64,000 bases of DNA from Flavobacteriales bacterium. Its GTDB lineage: Bacteria; Bacteroidota; Bacteroidia; Flavobacteriales_F; PHOS-HE28. Made by a program: the position numbers and the translations under genes. The notes below the pieces were generated by a model. The model had not been told where the DNA came from and made no database searches. It saw only the letters and a program-made list of their open reading frames with translations. The stretch spans positions 62,001 through 126,000 of the forward strand of contig JADJAA010000001.1 of assembly GCA_016704485.1 (NCBI GenBank), in the 5' to 3' direction. Shown here piece by piece: positions 25,345 to 34,313 of the stretch. How positions within the stretch are numbered: the first letter of the stretch is position 1; each line of letters starts with the position of its first letter.

Positions 25345-27474
25345 TCAATGCTGCACAACGAACCGGTGCACCGAGCTTAACGCATTCGCGTCCGCAGGTC
25401 TGTACTCCAATATATACGTCCCGGGATCCAAAGCACTGGTCTCCACCTGCTCATTCGTGTTGAGCATGGCCCGTGAGATCACCAAGGCACCCGTGAGCGA
25501 CCTGACCTGTATGACCCCTCCGATCTCCTCGGTTCTCACGTAAAGCACATCATCGGCAGGCGAAGGCCATATTGCGGCTCCAGTCTTCTGGTATTCATCA
25601 ATGCCAACAAGTGACCCTGCACAGCTGCAATCCTTCGAATAAACATCGTTGATAGAAGTCTCATCGCCATCATCACAAGGGCTACCTGGTATGGCAGCAC
25701 CTCCGACAACGTTCTCACAATCCGCAATTTGCAGACCGGTGCCTACGGCTATTGCACCTAAGGATAGGTCAAAATAGGAACCTGATGCCGTAGTGCGCAA
25801 CTTGACTGCGCGCACCATGTACCGCGTGTCGGCCATGTATTGTTCGGTGGATGTGAACGCCGTTCCGGTAACAGGTGTTGACGTTAGCTGCACGATGGTA
25901 TCGTTGACCTCATCGATCCTGTACACATGGTATCCATCGACCGCCACCGGGGATTGCTGCCAACTGAACGATGAATACCATTGAGAATTGGATACGACCA
26001 AGGAGGTGGGTGGAGCAGTATAGAACATCCGTACCGTGGGATCTCCCATAAGGCCCATCTGCACACGGCCCAACGACTGACCTTGCCACCCACCATTCTG
26101 CAATGTGTAGTCCTGATTGTTATTGTTCATGGAGCGCAGGGCGCAATAACCGATCGGCTCGCCCATAGCCAACGGATGTAAATACCAATTCGGCATACCG
26201 CTCCAAACATGCGCAAGTCCATTGCCTCGCGCAAGAACAGCCCTCAGGAAATTGTCACTATTGTCCCAATCACCGAAGTAGGATCCTAAGGACATGTTGA
26301 ATACTGCACCGTGGGAATTATTCACCATGTCGAACGATGATAGCCCATTGGTAGTGCCTGCAAGTACGGTTCCTCCGGGGCCAGGTAATTGAAGTCCTGT
26401 GCCACTTTGATACATGATAAGATCGTCGTTGTTCAAATAATGCTGAACGTATGGACCAGTGGCTATACTCAGTTCCGTGATACTATCCAAGCCTACGCAC
26501 GCTGCTGAGCTTTGATATCCCGACATGCTCAGTGGATCAGATACCCATTGAAGATCATCCCACACCGAAGCTCGTATTGGCACCGTGAATTCTCCCGTTT
26601 TCCATTCATGTGCTTTCGCGAAATAACCGCGCAGCATATTCAGCTCGCCTTCGGGGAACGATGGCATATCATCAAAATCCACTCGCCCTACTTGCAGCTC
26701 AACTGCCGAAGTGAAATCACTCTGATCGAACTTTCCATCTCCCGGTACATTATGATTCCAACTGAAATTACTCGCAACCGTATTCACGGAATTATCCGTC
26801 CATGTGCCATTCATTTCACCATAATAGCCATCACATGGCCAAGCGCCGCGGTGTTCCGGATGACCATCCGGATTAACGCTACCACTGTATGGTACAGGAA
26901 CGTGCCCAATAACATATACAGCCTTCACTTCCGTTGGTGCTGCATCATAGTCTGCTCTAATAAGCGATCTGACCGAATTCACTGTAGCAGAACTAAGAAC
27001 GTCATGGCGTTTCACGATCCAACCGTCCGCGAGCAGATCATCTTCCACTTCAGCCAATTCACCGACCAATGATGCAGCCGCATTGCTCTCCACCAACAAT
27101 ATCAACTGACCACGATATCCAACTTCAGGCACCCGGATACCGGAACGGATATATCCGTATGCTGACCCGCCCCCAGATCGCACAACACGGTACTCGTACG
27201 CAGACCCAACTTGCACGGTAGCATCGGAATAACTTAGTGCCGATCCTGGAAGATCGACAATAACACTGCCCCAACTGGTTGCACCATTGGCTCGGCGATA
27301 AATGGAATATCCGCTAGCCCCAGTGTAACTATTCCACTTGAGCATAATGGACGTCCCGCCCGATGGGATCGTTGCCATTACACGCACTGCCTTGGCATTA
27401 CTAGGACTGGTCGTTTGACCAAAACCGCATCCATAGAACGCAACTATCAGAGGGAAAAGCAAGGCTCGTTTCAT
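25345..27474 (-). CDS. T9SS protein with FN3 domain and gingipain (C25)-like domain, apparently inactive
   Basis: 709 residues from the ATG at 27474, which begins a signal peptide (MKRALLFPLIVAFYGCGFGQ); the frame continues 19 codons upstream. Residues 30-115 look like a fibronectin type III domain (IMLKWNSYTGASGYSIYRR). Residues about 120-470 follow the order of caspase-like C25 gingipains: LILLVESN, VKAVYVIGHVPVPY, LQVGRVDFDD, then LIMYQSGTG (352-360) and AVFNMSLGSYFGDWD (390-404). In gingipains the last two positions carry the catalytic His (TGHG) and Cys; here they read SGTG and MSLG, so both appear lost. A second FN3-like segment and a T9SS type A domain (WPSPADDVLYVRTEE ... LDPGTYILEYR) close the protein. 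Likely surface-exposed with a non-proteolytic role. Confidence 0.8.
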   Translation of the reverse strand: MKRALLFPLIVAFYGCGFGQTTSPSNAKAVRVMATIPSGGTSIMLKWNSYTGASGYSIYRRANGATSWGSVIVDLPGSALSYSDATVQVGSAYEYRVVRSGGGSAYGYIRSGIRVPEVGYRGQLILLVESNAAASLVGELAEVEDDLLADGWIVKRHDVLSSATVNSVRSLIRADYDAAPTEVKAVYVIGHVPVPYSGSVNPDGHPEHRGAWPCDGYYGEMNGTWTDNSVNTVASNFSWNHNVPGDGKFDQSDFTSAVELQVGRVDFDDMPSFPEGELNMLRGYFAKAHEWKTGEFTVPIRASVWDDLQWVSDPLSMSGYQSSAACVGLDSITELSIATGPYVQHYLNNDDLIMYQSGTGLQLPGPGGTVLAGTTNGLSSFDMVNNSHGAVFNMSLGSYFGDWDNSDNFLRAVLARGNGLAHVWSGMPNWYLHPLAMGEPIGYCALRSMNNNNQDYTLQNGGWQGQSLGRVQMGLMGDPTVRMFYTAPPTSLVVSNSQWYSSFSWQQSPVAVDGYHVYRIDEVNDTIVQLTSTPVTGTAFTSTEQYMADTRYMVRAVKLRTTASGSYFDLSLGAIAVGTGLQIADCENVVGGAAIPGSPCDDGDETSINDVYSKDCSCAGSLVGIDEYQKTGAAIWPSPADDVLYVRTEEIGGVIQVRSLTGALVISRAMLNTNEQVETSALDPGTYILEYRPADANALSSVHRFVVQH

Positions 27475-27518
27475 CGGTTCCTGGGAACTTCGCACTAGTG
27501 TAAGCAACAAAAGGGACG

Positions 27519-27550
27519 CAAAGTTCGGCAATTCGGGTACCTTTTGGCAA
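27519..27550 (-). promoter_or_regulatory. Candidate promoter of the gingipain-like gene
   Basis: On the minus strand GAACTTTG (27526-27519) differs by one base from TAnnTTTG, and TTG (27550-27548) lies 21 bp upstream as a -33 partner. It is 44 bp before the preferred ATG at 27474 and lies inside the upstream-extended frame, supporting the shorter start. Confidence 0.4.
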
Positions 27551-27693
27551 GTATTTCAGGTGGTTAGCTCTGATAGACGAGCTGTATACCATAACACTGA
27601 CGATCGCGAGTACGCCCGAGGAGACCAAAACCAGAACGTTAATTAAAAACACAATTTCGTCAGGGCGACCAACTCGAACCGACAACTTCAACA

Positions 27694-28359
27694 ATGAACT
27701 CCAAGACAACTTTACTTCTTACATCCTTGATCTCCTTGGCAGCCTGCAACACGACCGGAGCATCAAATGAAACGGCACTGAAGCTAAGCGAACTAACTGG
27801 TGCTGACCTTTCTGACCAAGATCTCGCAGGATATACCAAAGCCTATTTCGCTAGTGGCTGCTTCTGGTGCGTTGAAGAGGTGTTCGAAAGCGTTCGCGGC
27901 GTAGCAGAGGTGGTTTCCGGCTACGCAGGTGGGAAGGAGCAGAATCCTACGTACGAGCAGGTAGGCCGTGGAGCAACTGGTCACGCAGAAGCAGTTGAGG
28001 TGTATTACGACCCCAAAGTGGTGAGCTTTCAGACCTTGGTCGATGTGTTCTTCGCAAGCCAGGATCCTACTACTCCAAATAGGCAAGGCCCCGATGCTGG
28101 CACCCAATACCGCTCGATCGCATTTTTTACTACGCCTGAGGAAAAAGCGCAGATCGAAGCCACGATCATAAAATTGAACGCTTCTGGCACCTTTGACGAT
28201 CCAATCGTTACGGAGATCACTCCATTCGAGAAATTCTGGCCTGCCGAGGACTACCACCAGAATTACGTTCGCTTGCACCCGAACGAAGGGTATGTGCAAG
28301 GAGTTTCAATTCCCCGGTTCGATCGATTCAAGCAACAACTTCCTGAAGTGCTGAAATAG
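27694..28359 (+). CDS. msrA: Peptide-methionine (S)-S-oxide reductase MsrA, lipoprotein form
   Basis: 221 residues. The N terminus MNSKTTLLLTSLISLAACN is a lipoprotein signal with the lipobox cysteine at residue 18, so the enzyme is probably tethered to a membrane outside the cytoplasm. The active site GCFWC is at residues 55-59 with the nucleophile C56; EGVxxVxSGYAGG-like VAEVVSGYAGG, GATGHAEAVEVYYDP, QDPTTPNRQGPDAGTQYRS and the C-terminal AEDYHQNY are all present. It reduces methionine-S-sulfoxide in proteins using thioredoxin or another thiol donor. A resolving cysteine near the C terminus is not obvious. The gene is divergent from the gingipain-like gene (219 bp gap) and stands alone. Confidence 0.97.
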   Translation: MNSKTTLLLTSLISLAACNTTGASNETALKLSELTGADLSDQDLAGYTKAYFASGCFWCVEEVFESVRGVAEVVSGYAGGKEQNPTYEQVGRGATGHAEAVEVYYDPKVVSFQTLVDVFFASQDPTTPNRQGPDAGTQYRSIAFFTTPEEKAQIEATIIKLNASGTFDDPIVTEITPFEKFWPAEDYHQNYVRLHPNEGYVQGVSIPRFDRFKQQLPEVLK

Positions 28360-28389
28360 CTCCTATTGTTTCCCACTCTGAGCAGACCT

Positions 28390-28728
28390 TCAGATCTCTT
28401 CTAATATGGAGCTTCCTTTCGACATGTCACCGCTTGTCCATTGCCACTCCTCATGCAATCGCAGTTTTCCATTGTGCAGTACCTCTGGTGTTGAGTGACA
28501 TGTTCCGGTCATCAACTCTCCCAGTTCGTTGACCTGGTGATAACGCATATCCAAACAGCCTTTATCATCTACCAGAGCGATCAGGTGACCTTGAGTGATC
28601 CGGCCTCCTTGATAAGAACACGTAACAACACTACCCTTTTGGTGGTAATGGAAAAGGACCTCCTCGGAGATCTCTCCGTTCGGTGAATTACTCACGGGCC
28701 GAAAACGCCGCTCGTTGTAGTCTATCAT
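28390..28728 (-). CDS. Conserved small hypothetical protein
   Basis: 112 residues from the ATG at 28728 (a TTG at 28737 is the upstream limit). It has regularly spaced beta-strand-like segments: ISEEVLFHYHQKGSVVTCSY, GGRITQGHLIALVD, CLDMRYHQVNELGELMTG, LRLHEEWQWTSGDMSKGSS. Close relatives with the same MIxYxxRxFRPVSNSxNGE start and WQWTSGD ending are widespread in Bacteroidota and Gram-positives and are often labelled 'n-acetylglutamate synthase' in databases; nothing in this short beta-rich protein supports that activity. No signal peptide, so cytoplasmic. It is the last gene of a minus-strand run that begins with the AlkD-like gene, 20 bp after the GT-C-like gene. Confidence 0.75.
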   Translation of the reverse strand: MIDYNERRFRPVSNSPNGEISEEVLFHYHQKGSVVTCSYQGGRITQGHLIALVDDKGCLDMRYHQVNELGELMTGTCHSTPEVLHNGKLRLHEEWQWTSGDMSKGSSILEEI

Positions 28729-28748
28729 TTGCTCCAATTCAAAACATT

Positions 28749-30308
28749 CTACTTTCTCAGGTAAAGAATGGCATCTCTGAACGGCGATGCTGCACCTTCA
28801 ATGAAATCAACATCGAGTTGCCGACCTACATCGGTATAACAACTGTCCACTTGTGCACTCTCGCGTTTCCAGGTTAGGACGGCATTCGTTTGCTCTTTCG
28901 TCCCCTGAGCGTATGCATTCAACAGAACACACGGGTTATTGCTCACTGTATGATCTCCCACACCATCGAGCGGCGACATGCCATCACGCCATTGCACCGG
29001 TCCGAATTGCGTAGTCGCGATAAAATTATCCATCACTACTACATGATCATCGAACACGCCATAGTAATTGGAGAAATTACTGTGCAACCAATTGCTACTA
29101 TAGTTCAGCGGCAAAAGCACCATTCCATCGCGTAATGCAGGACTCAAGCTCAGGAACTCATCACATTCCTTGCCCAATCCGGCAGAACCTTCGCTCTGGA
29201 TCTTCAGATGGTACAGGTCCAACGGAACGATGATAACCATGATAATCACTAATAGCATGTTCGGTGCAGGTGATACAACAAGCCAACAACACAGAAATAG
29301 CATCGCGAACAACAACAGACGAGCGGAGGTATTGAATCCACCAGCCATTGCATCCGGCAGGATGAAGTAAGCTACAAGACCCGCTAAGCTGACCAGCAAC
29401 CAACTATCCGTTCGAAGCACTTGACGACCATACTGTTTGAAACGAAAGATCATCGCCGCTATGCCGAAAAGGCAAAAGGTCAATGCGATACCCGCGCAAA
29501 CAACATGCTCTCCGACCAGTCCAAACCCATTGAATACGCGACCACTCCAGATCATTGATACAAGTTCAAGCGGTTCGATCCGGGTACTGGAAACTTCAGC
29601 AGAGGGTACATGGCTGAAGTAAAGCACCGTGAACAATAACGGCAGAATTGCTGACACTCCGAGTGCGACCACTACCCGACGAAGTTGCTTTGGGTCGGCA
29701 CTATCCTTAACGATCGCTAGCCACACGATGACACTTGCGATCACGGCTATGGTCACAAAGAACGTAGAGAGGTGAGCGAAATATAGAGCGAGCAATACCA
29801 GCGCCAATAAGGAAACGTGTATTCGTGACCCATGTAAACCGCGCATCACCAATGCGATCGCAACGAACATCAACGGAAAGCTCAAACAGAAATTCTGATA
29901 TCCCATCCAAATGGTATGTGACAGCAGAAAAGGCGTGATCAACAACGTGGCCCACTTACGTTCCGGAGCGATCGTGCCAATGAAGAAACGGAATGACCAT
30001 GCAAGGCCGATGATGCAACTTCCCCAAACCAATTTCTCCACCATCCAAGCAGGTATGAACACCATCAAGACAGCGCTGAAAGCTTGTCCGAACCAGTACG
30101 GATCCGGATAGGGATTCAGGTGAAAGAACTTGCTGATGAACGGTTCATTGAGAAGCAGATCCTTCACAAGTCGCGCACCATACAAATGCACAGGACCGTC
30201 CAACGTTATGAACCACTTCGATACAAATAGCGGTACGACATGGATCGTCGTTATGATCCAAAAAAGCCAGGGCTCCATCCTGCTCCAGATTGAACTGCGG
30301 GCATTCAT
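28749..30308 (-). CDS. Polytopic membrane protein (GT-C-like), function unknown
   Basis: 519 residues with about eleven hydrophobic segments. After the first span comes the acidic loop FITLDGPVHLYGARLVKDLL, resembling the first periplasmic loop of GT-C glycosyltransferases where an Asp serves in catalysis, followed by NPYPDPYWFGQ. The C-terminal 120 residues are soluble and probably extracytoplasmic (MVLLPLNYSSNWLHSNF, FIATTQFGPVQWRDG). This split layout is common to Bacteroidota membrane glycosyltransferase-like proteins without assigned function. It lies 28 bp downstream of a second protein of the same general type, on the same strand, suggesting the two work together or duplicate a function. 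Assignment to a named family is not possible from the sequence alone. Confidence 0.7.
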   Translation of the reverse strand: MNARSSIWSRMEPWLFWIITTIHVVPLFVSKWFITLDGPVHLYGARLVKDLLLNEPFISKFFHLNPYPDPYWFGQAFSAVLMVFIPAWMVEKLVWGSCIIGLAWSFRFFIGTIAPERKWATLLITPFLLSHTIWMGYQNFCLSFPLMFVAIALVMRGLHGSRIHVSLLALVLLALYFAHLSTFFVTIAVIASVIVWLAIVKDSADPKQLRRVVVALGVSAILPLLFTVLYFSHVPSAEVSSTRIEPLELVSMIWSGRVFNGFGLVGEHVVCAGIALTFCLFGIAAMIFRFKQYGRQVLRTDSWLLVSLAGLVAYFILPDAMAGGFNTSARLLLFAMLFLCCWLVVSPAPNMLLVIIMVIIVPLDLYHLKIQSEGSAGLGKECDEFLSLSPALRDGMVLLPLNYSSNWLHSNFSNYYGVFDDHVVVMDNFIATTQFGPVQWRDGMSPLDGVGDHTVSNNPCVLLNAYAQGTKEQTNAVLTWKRESAQVDSCYTDVGRQLDVDFIEGAASPFRDAILYLRK

Positions 30309-30336
30309 TTGCTACTTTTGATCGGATCAGGGCAAC

Positions 30337-32175
30337 TCATTCCGGTTCATAAACATCAACACGCAGATCATCGATCCGCTGCTCATTCCCGGCTTGGTTC
30401 CAGATGTAGACCTTCACATTGTCGGCCACATTACGCACTTCCGGAGATAAATAATCCATGGTCTTCGTTACCCATTCATTCCGTGCATCCGGTGGTATGA
30501 CCCACGGCTCAGTCCTGTACTTGTACGCATCACCTTCGTGATGGAACGAGATGACCATCAACGGCGGCACTACGATGCTATCACCGACCCACAAGCGGGC
30601 AGTTGCACGGATCCATACGTGGTCCTCCTTCGTGAGCGCATCATATCGTTCATCGGGGCCGGAGGCGAACGCATTGTCTTGTGACAGTATCAATTCACCG
30701 TTCGGTCGATCATCGTAATTGTCCAAGAACAATGTGCGTCCCACGTATCCGGTGGAATCTGCAAAGAACTCAGCTGTGCTCGAAGAACGATCAACGGACA
30801 ACAGCCGTTCGGCGCCTTCTGGAATGGTTGTCCTTCCAAAGATCGCTGCGTAATATCCAGCGGTCATTCGTTCTTTGCTCAGAATGCGGTTATTCCATTG
30901 CCAAGTCTGGAACAGATTGAGAACGACACATGCGGACACACCGATCATTGCCGAAGTCCTAGCCCAGCCGATCGTGGCCAGATCACGCAATAAGAAACCG
31001 AGCGGGATCGCTAAAAGCACGAAAGAGGGTACGATGGCGCGCGCACTGAAACTGCCACCGGCATACCACCAATTCGTCCAACTGCTGATCAGATAAACAT
31101 CAGCGATCAAAAAGACCGTTAGTGCCCAGAACACGTTCCTTCCATTTTGCCATAATGCTAAAAGCCCTGCAATCGCAAGGACCATCAACGGAGTATAAAC
31201 GAACCATCCTTTCCGGAAGCTGAACAAGAATTCTTTCACGTGAGGCGATCCTAGATCCAGCCCTTCGCCGGCGTTCACGTATGAGTAGAACACCCAGTCG
31301 CCAGTTACCGTATGCCAATACAAAAGTTGCGGTGCAATGAATATCAGTAACCCTACCAAAGCGATAAGAAGGTGATGTGGATTCCGAGCCACTGATCTCC
31401 ACTTTGCCAAAAAACCAGTTTGTGTAGCCCAGAAGATCGGGATCAACACACATACAATTTCAGATGGGCGCACCAACGTTATGTACCCGATCAACGCACC
31501 GATCAAGAATGCCGTTCCTGGTTTCGGATCGTCATGCCACCTGATCGTAAACAAGACGAGCCCTGCATAAAGCGTGAACAAGAAAGGGTGCGTGAGCAAC
31601 GTTCCATCGAACACAGCCAACTGGAAATAATTGGTTCCGAGAACGATCGTGATCATTAGGATAGCTGTCCATCCTTCCGTGAAAAAGTGCAGCAGCACAC
31701 GTCGGAGCAATGCCAGACCGATCAGGATATAGATCAGCGCACCGTATGTCACCAACCAACGATAGGGTTCCGAAAAACCATCCGCAGCATATCCCAACGG
31801 GCCTGCGATAGCATGTGCTATGAAAAAGAACGGTGCATAGGCAACGGCCATCCCCGAACTGTATTTGATCACCCGAGCACCATCCTCCGCATCGACCAGC
31901 TGATAGAACGTTGATGACGGCTCGTAGGTGGCCATGACCTGATCCAGCCAGGCGTGATCCCGTAAAGCAATGTCATCGTGAATAAAGTAGGCCGGCAAGT
32001 AGAGATAATACCCGAACACGTCCCATGTCAGCGCACTCTTCGTGGAACCGGTGGAACGCAGGATCAACATCAACGCACACAACCCGAACAACACTACTAG
32101 TGAAGGGCGGTTGCGCATATTCCACTGTGAGCCACTAGCGACCTTCAAAGTTTCTGTCGTTGATTCGCGTGCCAT
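30337..32175 (-). CDS. GT-C-like membrane glycosyltransferase-type protein
   Basis: 612 residues. The ATG at 32175 is used here; an internal ATG at 32118 (MRNRPSLVVLFGLCALML) directly precedes the first hydrophobic segment and may be the true start. The first loop contains ALTWDVFGYYLYLPAYFIHDD, an acidic motif placed as in ArnT/PMT-like enzymes (D before the Y/LY run), and later IKYSSGMAVAYAPFFFIAH. Around eleven spans are visible up to about residue 430, then a soluble C-terminal part with beta-like sequence (YVGRTLFLDNYDDRP, VKVYIWNQAGNEQRI). The family is common in Bacteroidota and is presumed to transfer sugars from polyprenyl-phosphate carriers; substrate unknown. It is 33 bp downstream of the AlkD-like gene and 28 bp upstream of the next membrane protein. 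Confidence 0.72.
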   Translation of the reverse strand: MARESTTETLKVASGSQWNMRNRPSLVVLFGLCALMLILRSTGSTKSALTWDVFGYYLYLPAYFIHDDIALRDHAWLDQVMATYEPSSTFYQLVDAEDGARVIKYSSGMAVAYAPFFFIAHAIAGPLGYAADGFSEPYRWLVTYGALIYILIGLALLRRVLLHFFTEGWTAILMITIVLGTNYFQLAVFDGTLLTHPFLFTLYAGLVLFTIRWHDDPKPGTAFLIGALIGYITLVRPSEIVCVLIPIFWATQTGFLAKWRSVARNPHHLLIALVGLLIFIAPQLLYWHTVTGDWVFYSYVNAGEGLDLGSPHVKEFLFSFRKGWFVYTPLMVLAIAGLLALWQNGRNVFWALTVFLIADVYLISSWTNWWYAGGSFSARAIVPSFVLLAIPLGFLLRDLATIGWARTSAMIGVSACVVLNLFQTWQWNNRILSKERMTAGYYAAIFGRTTIPEGAERLLSVDRSSSTAEFFADSTGYVGRTLFLDNYDDRPNGELILSQDNAFASGPDERYDALTKEDHVWIRATARLWVGDSIVVPPLMVISFHHEGDAYKYRTEPWVIPPDARNEWVTKTMDYLSPEVRNVADNVKVYIWNQAGNEQRIDDLRVDVYEPE

Positions 32176-32208
32176 CCAATGCCGTACAAAGATGCTCCAT
32201 CATGCGGA

Positions 32209-32880
32209 TCATTCAGGCAACTTCCTCAAAGCCTCCCGCACGCTCAACGGCGACAATGATCGGGAATCTACATAAGCCCGCACGCTATCCGGTGCGGTAC
32301 TCGAATATTCACGAAGCACCCAACCGATGGCCTTGCGAATAAAAAGATCCGGATGCGTTGCCAGCGCATCGATGTTGGTGAACAACAGCTTTTCATTGAT
32401 CGCCTCCTTCCATTTCAATTGATACAATAGCGCCGTTCGGTTCAACCAAAGGTCCTTGCTCTTCATCCAATGCGCATTCCATTGCCTTATCTCATTCGGA
32501 TAACGCTTCAGGATCACTCCTGCTACGTTCACCGCCAGTGCATCAACCGTATCCCACCAACTTTTTGTTGTAATGAGGTCTTCCAACAATGGCAGATCGT
32601 CCGGTCCCAATTTCTTTGCAGCATTCATCATCAGATCCAAAGCCACTTGATGCATCTCACGTTCCGGCAATGAAAATGCGGATCGTGCGATGAAGGGTAG
32701 TTCCTCCAACAATGGCTTACCGTGGATCGCGATATGCTCTTTCAAAAGTTCCCGGCGTAACGGTGTCTTAATTCCGAAGAATGGAAAATGACCCTTCATA
32801 TATGCGCTCATTGCTATTGCATTCACAGCGTTCGCATGCTGCTTGAAAACCACGTGGAGCGGGACTAGATAAGGATGCAT
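32209..32880 (-). CDS. DNA alkylation repair protein, AlkD-like
   Basis: 223 residues built of HEAT-like helical repeats, the fold of AlkC/AlkD DNA glycosylases that remove N3- and N7-alkylated purines without base flipping. Family landmarks: AYMKGHFPFFGIKTPLRREL near the start, HQVALDLMMNAAKKL, DLITTKSWWDTVDALAVNVAG (the WWDxVD core, with W and D lining the lesion site), MKSKDLWLNRTALLYQL and DLFIRKAIGWVLREYS near the end. Length and motif order are normal. It is the first gene of a minus-strand run with two GT-C-like genes, a partnership with no evident logic. Another alkylation-damage gene, ogt, lies 730 bp upstream on the same strand. Confidence 0.93.
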   Translation of the reverse strand: MHPYLVPLHVVFKQHANAVNAIAMSAYMKGHFPFFGIKTPLRRELLKEHIAIHGKPLLEELPFIARSAFSLPEREMHQVALDLMMNAAKKLGPDDLPLLEDLITTKSWWDTVDALAVNVAGVILKRYPNEIRQWNAHWMKSKDLWLNRTALLYQLKWKEAINEKLLFTNIDALATHPDLFIRKAIGWVLREYSSTAPDSVRAYVDSRSLSPLSVREALRKLPE

Positions 32881-32973
32881 TTGAAGTAATGCTGATGACC
32901 GATCAAGTACACGTGGTCCTGTTTCAACGCTTCTGGCCGGTTCCTGAATGATATACGATCCAGAACAAAGGCA

Positions 32974-33600
32974 TTATTGATCCTTCATTCGAATGAACCG
33001 TCCATTCCGATAAATATCAGTTCGGGTCAGTTCACCATTCTCGTCGTAGAACTTGAATTCACCATGCGGGAACCCCATTTTGTGGTGCCCTGCGAACTCA
33101 ATTCTTCCATTAGGGTGTTTCGCAACAAAGTCGCCATCAGGCCTACCGTTGTAGCACATGGTAACAGTAGTTACGTCGCTGAAAGGAACCTTGAATACAT
33201 TCTCACCTTCCAGCAATTTCCCACTTAGATCCCACGCTACTCGTTCCCCATGAAGCGCACCGTTCTTGTAACCCTTGACCCATTCTATTCCACCGTTCGG
33301 ATGATAGGTTGTGATCTTACCATGTAGTTCCCCCTTTTTGTAGAACAAGAAAAGTTGCGGTACACCATCGTCATAGTAGTAGAGCGCCTTGCCATGCATT
33401 TTACCATTTTTGAACTCCGTTCTCTGTTTCAGCCTATCATTCTCGTCATAGTATGAAACGCGCGTTCTGCCATTTCCTGGCTTCAACGGCACTGTGACAC
33501 TGTATTTGTACGCTGAATTCTCCAGATACAGCGTATCCATGTACTGCGCATAATTATCCGATACGCAGGTAATGAGACATAGTATGATCAAATATCGCAT
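32974..33600 (-). CDS. MORN-repeat (YwqK-like) secreted protein
   Basis: 208 residues with an N-terminal signal peptide (MRYLIILCLITCVSDNYAQ). The body consists of MORN-type units of about 20-23 residues with the pattern YYxxxGxxxxxxxxKNGxxHG: YDENDRLKQRTEFKNGKMHG, YDDGVPQLFLFYKKGELHG, HPNGGIEWVKGYKNGALHG, HPNGRIEFAGHHKMGFPHG and a last DENGELTRTDIYRNGRF. Such proteins are annotated in databases as 'toxin-antitoxin YwqK family antitoxin', but there is no toxin gene here and the export signal argues against an antitoxin role. It may be a cell-surface scaffold. It follows ogt by 12 bp on the same strand, so the two probably share a transcript. Confidence 0.85.
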   Translation of the reverse strand: MRYLIILCLITCVSDNYAQYMDTLYLENSAYKYSVTVPLKPGNGRTRVSYYDENDRLKQRTEFKNGKMHGKALYYYDDGVPQLFLFYKKGELHGKITTYHPNGGIEWVKGYKNGALHGERVAWDLSGKLLEGENVFKVPFSDVTTVTMCYNGRPDGDFVAKHPNGRIEFAGHHKMGFPHGEFKFYDENGELTRTDIYRNGRFIRMKDQ

Positions 33601-33612
33601 TTCAAGAAAGTG

Positions 33613-34158
33613 CTAATTCTCTGCTAACGTACTGAATAGATCGAGGGTCTTTGGCAACGCCCCTTCGAGTTCCAATAATTCCTTCTTCGCACGCAGTCCT
33701 CCGGCGTAGCCCACCAAGGCACCATTACCACCGATAATTCGATGGCACGGAATAATGATACTGATGGCATTAGCGCCATTTGCATACGCTACAGCCCGAA
33801 CCGCCGTTGGTTCAGCTATCTTGGATGTAAGTTCTGAATAGGACCATGTACTCCCGTAAGGCACATTTCGCAATGCTTGCCATACCTCACATTGAAAATC
33901 CGTGCCCACCAAACTGAGAGGTAAGTCGAATTCTGTTCGCTCACCTCGAAAATACAGTTGCAGTTGTGCAATGGCTTTTTCAATGACCGGTGAATCACCT
34001 TCTTCGAAAGAAGCGTCAAGTCCGCGCTGGATGCGTGCATCAATTGTAATACGCATTTTCCGGTAACGCCAATCGCACAAACACAAGTCGTCCTTGAAAG
34101 ACCCAAGGAGCAATTCCCCGAATGGTGTCGGGAGGATCTGGGTTATTATCCGTGACAT
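33613..34158 (-). CDS. ogt: Methylated-DNA--[protein]-cysteine S-methyltransferase
   Basis: 181 residues, the normal size. The suicidal alkyl acceptor motif PCHR is at residues 137-140 (C138) within IIPCHRIIGGNGALVGYAGG; upstream FQCEVWQALRNVPYGSTWSYSEL and PTAVRAVAYANGANAISI are the helix-turn-helix and asparagine hinge. It transfers the methyl group from O6-methylguanine (or O4-methylthymine) in DNA to its own cysteine, reversing mutagenic damage. The MORN gene follows 12 bp later. A TATCTTTA box 35 bp upstream may drive it. With the AlkD-like gene downstream on the same strand it makes a loose DNA-alkylation repair group. Confidence 0.97.
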   Translation of the reverse strand: MSRIITQILPTPFGELLLGSFKDDLCLCDWRYRKMRITIDARIQRGLDASFEEGDSPVIEKAIAQLQLYFRGERTEFDLPLSLVGTDFQCEVWQALRNVPYGSTWSYSELTSKIAEPTAVRAVAYANGANAISIIIPCHRIIGGNGALVGYAGGLRAKKELLELEGALPKTLDLFSTLAEN

Positions 34159-34193
34159 ACCGATCTCATTGGTGCGCTGAACTGGTTCGTCCC

Positions 34194-34201
34194 TAAAGAT
34201 A
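34194..34201 (-). promoter_or_regulatory. Candidate -7 box for ogt
   Basis: TATCTTTA on the minus strand (34201-34194) matches TAnnTTTG except for the last base and lies 35 bp upstream of the ogt ATG. The -33 partner is unclear. Confidence 0.35.
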
Positions 34202-34313
34202 GACCTCTTTCTTACCTCCCTTGACCTCCCTCATTATGGGGATGTAGTGGTTTTGCTCACCTGGACGTATTAAATTAGTGGTCAATTCGAACATCACAAT
34301 AAACAACATCACA

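Noticed and set aside
32974..33600. Toxin-antitoxin system suggested by the YwqK-type name of the MORN protein
   Set aside because: The protein has an export signal and there is no adjacent toxin gene. The 'antitoxin' name is a database label rather than evidence.
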